A model generated the notes under the pieces. It ran no database searches. It saw only the letters and a program-made list of their open reading frames with translations, and had not been told where the DNA came from. Of a stretch of DNA of 64,000 bases, positions 56,811 through 64,000 are shown in pieces. Position 1 is the first letter of the stretch. Every line of letters begins with the position of its first letter. Source of the DNA: Cladocopium goreaui (lineage: Eukaryota; Sar; Dinophyceae; Suessiales; Symbiodiniaceae); contig CAMXCT020001502.1 of assembly GCA_947184155.2 (NCBI GenBank), positions 401,942-465,941 on the forward strand. The letters are read 5' to 3'. The translations under genes and the position numbers were made by a program.

Positions 56811-57597
56811 GACTTCCACCTTCAATCACCCACAGTGTACTCCAAAGACAAAGTTTCATGCGTATTGGGCTCAAAATCAAATCTACCTTCAGATTGCATA
56901 ACACTGCCATGACAACTCAGAAAGCGCTCTTCACATGCTTATTCCAGCCACCTGATACACCTTTTCTCACTACCCCTCTTCTAAAGACCAACTGAGTTCA
57001 AGACCCAAGACGTGCCTCAGTTGTTCGCAAGAACCATGTACCTGACCCCATCAGTTCCCAACCTTTGCACCTTGATCCAATACCTCAGTGTCCGAGGATG
57101 TCAAACCTGGCAATCAGCTGCCCCACCCTCAGGGAGTTCCAAGTCACAATCCTGCCCAGGGCTGACAAATTCTACATGTTCTCCCACAGGTACCACTGTC
57201 GACAGCTTACCATGGATTCATTTCTGTCCAGTCTACCAAGAACAAACCCTGCTGAATCTTGCCCAACTTGCAAACGAAGAGTCGTTCAAATAAAACGATA
57301 CGTCCACGATCCTCATGATCCGTAAAAATCTATACAAAAACTAAAACAGGATCCCAAAGTCACCTGAACCCAAACAGACTCAAACCAACTCCACACTCCC
57401 TAGTGACCTCACACTCTCAGATCATCACCCCTGTGACATAGGTGCACCTTAGTACGAGCTCATCTCTGCATCTGCGTCCAGATCACGGAGCTCCAATACC
57501 CAAGATCCCAATCTCACCTTAGCCTTAGATGACGTCCTTAGTATCTTGTCACACACAAGGGTCAGCGGAAGATGGTGTGGGCAGCCCTTCTTTCAGG

Positions 57598-57609
57598 GCT
57601 CCGCTACCA
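57598..57609 (-). promoter_or_regulatory. Primer-binding-site-like sequence
   Basis: On the minus strand TGGTAGCGGAGC starts two bases after the CA end of the 5' LTR. TGGTAGCG is complementary to CGCTACCA, the 3' end of many initiator tRNA-Met. A second copy of CTCCGCTACCATG lies at about 59127-59140. Confidence 0.55.
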
Positions 57610-57611
57610 TG

Positions 57612-59035
57612 TGAAAAACGTCACATGCAAGTACACCGCATGTGTACTCAAATCAACGCTTTCGTTATCTTACTACGCCAGACGCAAACACCTACTGTGT
57701 TTGCAGCTCCGCAGTTACTTACTTCCCCACAAAGTCAAATAAAGGAACTTGTTCCAGCCCGACTCCTAAGTGCACGTCAGACTCCTTCTTTTCTCTCCAG
57801 ACGCCACACACAACGGAACAGGTCAACAAGATCCAAGGCAGGCACACGGCCACAAACCACAAGGGGAAGCAACAGGAAAAGGTTCCAGGTGTGGCTACTG
57901 TTTCCAATGCCCTAGGTGACACTGCAGTTCAGTTCGCTTCGGAACACTTGACACCACTCCCTTGAGCCGATGTCTCAACTGGAAAACTCGATTCCAGGTT
58001 TCCAATACACAACCTTCCCTCAAAGGTTGTTGAAACAATTCCGAACTGCTATGATATACAAATCACCTAGTCACAAAACGTCAGAAACATCTCCAAAAGT
58101 TCTCAAGTCAAGCTGGTCCTCGTCCAAACGCAAGTAACCAGCTAGCCGGTGTTACTAGTCTCTACCAAACGTCTAGACTAGTCACACGGCTAGTTAAGAA
58201 CGAAATGTTCCACTCAAATTCCTATACAAAATCCTCTTGCAATACAGAACAACATGGGAACCTCATGTTCCATCTCCAAAACAGTTCTTCACATAGAGAT
58301 GTGCTCCCATAGTGCCAAACTACCAAGGAGAGTAAAATGTTCTGCTCGACTTCTCCACAACAGTTCTCCACGCAGAGATATCTTCTCATAGTTCCAAACC
58401 GTCGAGGAGAGTAGAATACTCTGCTCGACTTCTCAGCTAATATCCAGTCATAAACAGTCATAGCGCTAAAGTAGTTCGCTTACTGTCATAACCAAAAGTC
58501 AGCAACAAGTCACAGGCATAAAGATCATAATGCAGCTCTCCAGATCAAGTATCCGGAGGTTGAATAAGATACGTAGGCATTGTCCGGAGGTTGAATAAGA
58601 TACGTAGGCATTGTCCTCACAATGCCGAAGTATCTCACATACTCAAAAGATCTGCTTGACTTCTCAGCTAATGTCCAGTCATAAACAGTCATAGCGCTAA
58701 GGTAGTTCGCTTACTGCAATAACCAAACGTCAGCTATAAGCCACAGATATAAAGATCACAAAGTAGATCTCCAGATCAAATACCCAGAGGTCAAAGAAGA
58801 TACGTAGGCATTGTCCTCACAATGCCGGAGTATCTCACATACTCGCAAGAAGTAATCAAATAGGCTTCACCAACATCTCAGATGTACGAAGCAATGACAA
58901 GGATCGAAACGGATGATCCAAAACCATCTCAGTTAGATTCATACTCCTCCAAGAGGTCAAAGAACTTCCGAGATCGATGGAATCATAGCATCCCGACTCA
59001 ACTGCATAGCGAATGCTTCTGGAAGCATTCGCTCA
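57612..59035 (-). repeat. 5' LTR (1424 bp)
   Basis: Counterpart of 49393-50783; its extra 33 bp is a tandem duplication at about 58555-58615 (GGAGGTTGAATAAGATACG and following, repeated). It has the same terminal palindrome (59009-59032) and hairpins. In element orientation it precedes the primer site, so it would contain the promoter. Confidence 0.75.
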
Positions 59036-59659
59036 GCCATACCTGGACCAGGACAACCTTGCACACCTTGACTCACACTACCTGAATCCATTCCTACTTA
59101 CGCGCAGCAAGCAGGCAGCTCCGCTACCATGCGGAAGACGACAGCCTTCGAAACCCACTTGGGTCAGCGTCCAGGACGTCGTCCTTAACTCACTAAGACC
59201 GTCCACGCAACCAAGTCAACCACTCCCAGAGCTCAGCCACTTTTACCAAACACACAAGCAACAAGGTGTCTTGCTCATGTCGTTATGGTTCTTGTTGGTG
59301 TGTCACGCCTTGACACAAAATGACGCGGAGTCGCCATCTTTCTGCTAACTTTCACAAAAGCGATCAAAAACACATGTCCTCACAAAAAGTCTTTACATCA
59401 AGACATGGTTTGTTTGTTTAAATAAGTTTGAGTGTTTGAAAACTGTTGAAACATTTCAAGCACCAAAACATGATTCATGATGTCTCCCTCAGATCTGTTA
59501 GCAACTCCAATTCTGAATTCCTTTCAGAATGTTGCTCTCGCTATCATCATTGAGAGACAAAACAAACTGCACTTCTCCGTTCAATGTCAATCTCCAATAA
59601 AACGTGCAAAACATAAAACGTGCAAATACGATGTCAACCATCATGGTTGAGCTCATCAT
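59036..59659. other. Spacer between LTR element and right helicase copy
   Basis: No ORF is accepted. A second initiator-tRNA-like primer site (minus strand TGGTAGCGGAGC at about 59128-59139) suggests that 59140-59660 may be the LTR of another, interrupted element. This is weakly supported. Confidence 0.35.
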
Positions 59660-62248
59660 CTTTTTTTTTCCCTCCGGTTTGGCCGATTCGCACTAGGCAC
59701 GGTCCTTACAATTGCGTAAGCGGTGAAAAGCATTCAGAAAAAGGACACGTGTGGTCCCACAACGCTGGCAAATCATTACATCAACACAAACCAAAAGACA
59801 CAACCAAAACGACCCGCAAATCCCCCAGCCAGATTTGCGTTTCGCCAAAAAGCAAAACAGCGAAGCAACAAAGAACGGGGCCGGGCCCAAACAAAAACCA
59901 AACAAAAACAACCAGTGATTTGCCAAGGATACAGTGACGTAAGCCACTGCATCATCATCAAAAACATGCAAACTAATTAAGTGCTGCAGAGCGAAAAATA
60001 TCGTGCACGATCACCCAGAATCTCATCGCCTATAATCCGTGACTGCCGCTCCAGCTCTCTGATAGGTGGGCAAATCAGGAATAGTTGACAGTACAGCTCG
60101 TACCAGTTGCCAGTCTCATGGTCACAGTTGGTCATATGATGAGAAGTGAAGTCGGAGTCCAGTCTCTGTAGTGAGATACTGCTGCAGTGGTGATGTGACT
60201 TAATACCCCCCTCAAGGGGGGTAAGGATTGACAGCCTGTAGGTCATGCAAGACAAAATGTGTAATTCATCACAGATGCTGTCAAATTGTAGGAAACCAAG
60301 AGGACCTGAAAAGGTGCCAATGGTAAGCGATTGCCGCAAAAAACTGATTCTCTCCGTAAGGTCATTGCAAATGAATAAAATACACTCATGCAGAGGGTAG
60401 GCATAAGCAAAGAGAGATTGCTACAAGCGACCTGTACTCAATTGTGCCGCTCTCGCATGTCAGTCGTACTCACGCCACAAACTTGAAGAGGTGGCTAGGT
60501 TCGCTGTACCAGCACCAGATGGACAAGCAGGATTCACAAGGTGTCATCGTCCCTGCAAAAAAAACTGCTGCAAATCAGATGTTCCAGAGGTTCGCAGTGC
60601 ATCTCGCATAGGGCCACTCTCCCCTAGAGTGAGCCAGTAGCAGAATCACAACGTCCCATCAGCGCACCGATCCATGTTGGCAGGCTTTGCTGCACGAGGG
60701 CGCTCCAGACTGAACAGCAGGAAGCACCACTGGACAGCGCCAGTAGAGCTCACTGCAGTGCAGCCTGGTCCATGGCTCTAAGGGGATCTACCGCCCTTCC
60801 CGGAGAAAACGCAGAAACAAAACAGAGTGAGAAGGGCCCTCCCCAGACAGCCAACCAAAAAGCCACATGAATCAAACAGCCTAAAGACAAAAACAGGACA
60901 AAAACGAGGTAAAACGGAGAGGGGGGACGGAGACAGAAGTCAGCCCCACCGCAAACGAATTCATAGGAGCTAAAGCAAAGACCAATGTTGTGAGGTGAAA
61001 TAACAGAGCAGTGATGTAGGGCGGTAACCTCAGTATCCAGGCAGCAGGTTAACCAGAAGACACAAAAACCACCAAAGAGAACCCTGCCATCATGGGGGGA
61101 AGGAAACCAACACAAGGGGGAGAGGCCAAACCAAAAAAACACAAAACGACACCGGCCACACAGAAGGAGCGAGGAGAGGAGCCAGGAGGCAGCAGAGGAC
61201 AGAGGGAGAGGGACACACCCGCACCAGAAGGGGTACAAATGCGCCTTAGCGGAGTTCAAAGAAGGGACCAAGGATCATACAATGATGAATACCTCAGCGA
61301 GGGTGCACACAGCACTCCAACATCACGGGAAACATGGTGTAGAGGGAAAGATCCCCACACAGGGCCACAGGCCTTTAGTGCCATGAGACACAATGAAGAG
61401 GAGAAATCAATGCACAGCAATCACTCCAAGCACAGAGGCAAGGCAACAAGGCCGTCGCCGGAAGCAACGATACCCCGAGGGAGGGACCAGTAAAACCTGG
61501 ACCAAGGCGCCAAGGAGGAACATCCGAGGGGGAGTGAGGGTCACGTCTGGCAGGGAACAGTAACCTAAACAAGAAAAAGACAGAAGCAGGCACCAACACC
61601 TACTGTAGCTCTGCAGATGGTAAAATCGATATGGATGAATCAACGAATTCAAGTGCCTTAGTGGGTGGAAAGGGTGGGGGAGTGGGTGGCTCATCAAGAC
61701 GACATCTGGGGACAACAGCAGCATCTTTACCCATCGATGATTGTCAGGCAAAGCCTGCGAGAAAGCGAGTGCGTGCACTAGGCTTGCCTGGCAGGGGCAA
61801 CCTTAGTACAAGCTAGGCTCTCGACGGGACAGCCCATTGAGAAAACAGGTATTAACGGAGCCATGGGCCCGAACTGTTAAGCCTAAGCTGGCACTCGCAC
61901 ACAAAGCCAACTATGGCTCACAACTGCTGGAGAGATCTGGGTTGGTTGGAGCCAGGCATGTGTCGCATGAAGAACCTAACAATTATAAATGGGGAAGCTG
62001 TGTCTCCTGCTGCATACCAGTGCACCTGTCACGTCCTTGGACAGACACACTGGGTATGCACAGTTCACTGAAGTAGATGTGACAAATGAACCTATTAGAC
62101 ACGAAAGTCATCTTCCACCACCATGATTGATGAAACTAAAGTCAACTAATGGGTGAAAACCCGGAGTGAAACAGAAAAACGAGAAGAGGAGGGGGGAGGG
62201 GGGTGGACACACGGAGGAAGGTGTGAAAGTAAGGGGTTGAGCTGGGGA
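59660..62248 (-). other. 3' region and poly(A) end of right helicase copy
   Basis: About 2.6 kb homologous in patches to 43798-46459, ending in the same way with a run of nine A on the minus strand (T9 at about 59660). It includes one copy of the GTGCACCTGTCACGTCC..TGGACAGACACAC phrase (two in the left copy). No ORF here is accepted. Confidence 0.65.
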
Positions 62249-64000
62249 TCATGTCATACCTCTCATGAAATGTTCAAGATGGTGTTTTTTGTCTGCTGTA
62301 ATGGTATCATACCATTCATTGGTGAGCCCAAATGAAACTGGGTTCACTGCTTGCTGGGCAGTGGCACGCTGATGAAGCGCTCTGAGCGCCCTTCGGTGTT
62401 CGTCCAGATCCTCAGGAGGGACCCTCCTGCGGACTCGCCTGTCGGGGAAATTTCGTTCCCGCAGGTTGGTTTGCAAGGCATGTTCCGCTATATAAACTGC
62501 TGGTTGCTGGAATAAAACTCGCTCCGCAAATCTGTCGAGATGGACTGTCCACTCAGCAAACATATGGTTGTGTGACAGTTGCTTCCTGAGTCGCGCCTCT
62601 GTTTGATGAAGGCTCCCATTCATATGCCACAAAAGTAAAAGACTGTAATTGGAAGGCCAGTCAAGTGGGCGCAGTGTGGCTGTTTCTTTCCATTTTTCGG
62701 GGGTAAGCCCTTCTGGCGAGGGAATGATCACCTCCAGAGTAGTACGATTAGATCCGAGGGGTTGGAGACCTCGCATCATACATGGTTCAACGAGCCCTGC
62801 GGTGTACCCATGGATGAGCTCCTGAAAGCTTCCAGCCATTTGAAAGTCTTCATCCAACCCCAGGTGAAAACCAGGCAAATTTTTAGCAACAAATTTGACT
62901 GCTTGGAGCATCTGTTTTTCTCCTTCCACGGAAATCTCGTCACAGGAACGTTTCGGGCACGTGAGGTTGATTTCTTGAGGTTTCTGTGCATTCTCGGGAG
63001 CATTCTCGAGAAGTTTGGGAGCAATTTTACTGGCCCAACTAGCCGGAAACCATGCCAAGAGGGCAGAGGCTCCACTCGTAAGGTCCACTAGCCCAGTAGT
63101 GCGCCGATGCGGCCGATCTGTGACTAGAACTTTAACAGGGCCACTCGGCGCTCGACTTCGATTCACCTCGGAGCTCTCGCGGGCTGAGCCAATGAGTTCA
63201 GACAGGATGGGCCGAAACCAGTATGTGGCATACAACAGGCATTCCGTTTCTGGAGTCACCATGGATTCAGCCAATCTCATCAACGAGCTCATCGCCTGGG
63301 CGAGCTTCTCTGCCAAACGAATTGTGAGTGCCCTGGCTGTTTGCATAAGGACATCCTCCACCCTGGCACCTTGCCCGCGCAACCACAGTTCACCGGCCAC
63401 ACTCAGCAAGACACGCGCAAACTTTTCTTGGATGGCAATCAAAGACAAGGTCAATCTCGCCTGGAGCCACAGCGGCGGGAGAATGCCAAGGTTGTCTGGT
63501 ATGCAGAAAGGGTTTCCATCAGGTTGGATATTGTCAATTAACATTGCTAGCTTATCAGCTGCGCTCCCGATCTCGTCCTCAGAGGGATCTTCAGCTGCTT
63601 CGGGTATGGGTGGACACCATGAGATGGTAGGATCTTCTGGATCACTTTCCCTATCGGTAGAGGCTGCTTCTTCATCCGAGGAGGGGTCGCTCACTGTGTC
63701 TCTTGCACCCTCTGGGCTTGCAAGTTTCATCGTGCCTGGATCAAATTGGCGATCTAGTGTGGCCAAAAGCTCTGGTTGCAACCGATGGGCATCAAAATAA
63801 TGAATACCAGGGATTACAACGAGCTGTCGATCCTGTATACCAACATGAAAGAAAACCTTGTGACCTCTATGTCGATGAACTAGGGCAGGAGACCCATTGT
63901 AAGCTGCACAAAGCCAGAGGGGAGATCTGTAACCATCAGCAGCGTAACCATATAGGTATTCACGATCAATTGAGCAGGGGAAAAATCCGCTGGTCGTCAG
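62249..64000 (-). CDS. SF1-helicase-family protein, C-terminal part (intact copy)
   Basis: One uninterrupted minus-strand frame runs from the window end to the stop at 62249, about 583 codons, with no intron. The part inside the window starts ...CSIDREYLYGYAADGYRSP, then LVVIPGIHYFDAHRLQPELL, an acidic Ser/Glu/Asp-rich linker (DPSSDEEAAS), a helical stretch (LWLQARLTLSLIAIQEKFAR), ECLLYATYWFRPILSELIG, WFPASWASKIAP and EWYDTITADKKHHLEHF. It is colinear with the broken copy at 46460-48234, whose upstream part has SF1 helicase motif VI. So this is the C-terminal extension of a helicase protein; the ATPase lobes should lie beyond position 64000. The role of this extension is unknown. Confidence 0.7.
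   Translation of the reverse strand: MTTSGFFPCSIDREYLYGYAADGYRSPLWLCAAYNGSPALVHRHRGHKVFFHVGIQDRQLVVIPGIHYFDAHRLQPELLATLDRQFDPGTMKLASPEGARDTVSDPSSDEEAASTDRESDPEDPTISWCPPIPEAAEDPSEDEIGSAADKLAMLIDNIQPDGNPFCIPDNLGILPPLWLQARLTLSLIAIQEKFARVLLSVAGELWLRGQGARVEDVLMQTARALTIRLAEKLAQAMSSLMRLAESMVTPETECLLYATYWFRPILSELIGSARESSEVNRSRAPSGPVKVLVTDRPHRRTTGLVDLTSGASALLAWFPASWASKIAPKLLENAPENAQKPQEINLTCPKRSCDEISVEGEKQMLQAVKFVAKNLPGFHLGLDEDFQMAGSFQELIHGYTAGLVEPCMMRGLQPLGSNRTTLEVIIPSPEGLTPEKWKETATLRPLDWPSNYSLLLLWHMNGSLHQTEARLRKQLSHNHMFAEWTVHLDRFAERVLFQQPAVYIAEHALQTNLRERNFPDRRVRRRVPPEDLDEHRRALRALHQRATAQQAVNPVSFGLTNEWYDTITADKKHHLEHFMRGMT

Larger units (their letters stand above)
49393..59035 (-). mobile_element. LTR-bounded element without visible RT
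   Basis: Two long direct repeats that start TG and end CA in the minus orientation bracket 6.8 kb. Next to the 5' repeat is a primer-binding-site-like TGGTAGCGGAGC, matching the CGCTACCA 3' end typical of eukaryotic initiator tRNA-Met. All usable ORFs are on the same strand: 56810-56382, 56031-55657, a broken paralogue at 55238-54915, and a gag-like 54255-52921. No protease, RT, RNase H or integrase motif is visible, so it is probably non-autonomous. No polypurine tract is evident before the 3' repeat, and the outer flanks (TTCTG versus GCCAT) are not a target duplication. Confidence 0.6.

Noticed and set aside
60750..61271. 173-codon hydrophobic minus frame
   Set aside because: It lies in the pyrimidine-rich 3' region; the homologous part of the left copy has no equivalent continuous frame.

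Overview
This is a nuclear contig from a eukaryote, most likely a dinoflagellate of the Symbiodiniaceae/Suessiales type. The reasons are: split genes with some apparent GC donors; a protein kinase cut into many small exons; a cysteine-rich secreted-type repeat protein and a multi-copy SF1 helicase of kinds I associate with dinoflagellate gene sets; and the fact that nearly every supportable coding signal, host or mobile, lies on the minus strand. Nothing bacterial, no CRISPR array and no rRNA is visible. The lineage call is inference from memory, not a search.

Layout. Positions 1-6.1 kb hold sparse exon-like pieces, including a three-exon, phase-consistent gene end at 4188-4691. Positions 6.9-7.9 kb are degenerate AT-rich repeat. 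Positions 7915-13786 hold the most interesting object: a retroelement with two minus-strand ORFs in the same frame, separated by one TGA. ORF2 has an N-terminal GIY-YIG nuclease and a C-terminal reverse transcriptase. The element is flanked by 496-bp direct repeats, each with a hammerhead-ribozyme-like fold, and by an outer 46-bp inverted repeat. This resembles a Penelope-like element of the permuted (N-terminal GIY-YIG) kind.

Positions 15.2-19.5 kb are a multi-exon Ser/Thr protein kinase with three related foldback MITEs in or near its introns. Positions 23.2-23.7 kb hold two phase-matched exons of an unrecognised gene. Positions 26.3-30.6 kb are a multi-exon gene for a tandem Cys/Trp repeat protein, and 31.5-32.9 kb has further minus-strand exon candidates. 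Positions 33-41.8 kb are mostly intergenic, with long simple repeats including a 1-kb GATA/GACA tract. Positions 41.8-43.7 kb hold three copies of a tRNA-derived SINE, two of them with perfect 20-bp target duplications, around a minisatellite.

Positions 43.8-64 kb are a stack of mobile or multi-copy sequence. Two copies of an intronless SF1-helicase-family gene end in homologous 3' regions and short poly(A) tracts. The left copy (43.8-49.4 kb) is frameshifted; the right copy (59.7-64 kb, running off the window) is open. Between them lies a 9.6-kb LTR-bounded element (49393-59035) with an initiator-tRNA-like primer-binding site but no RT or integrase. It carries only small novel ORFs and a coiled-coil/proline-rich gag-like protein.
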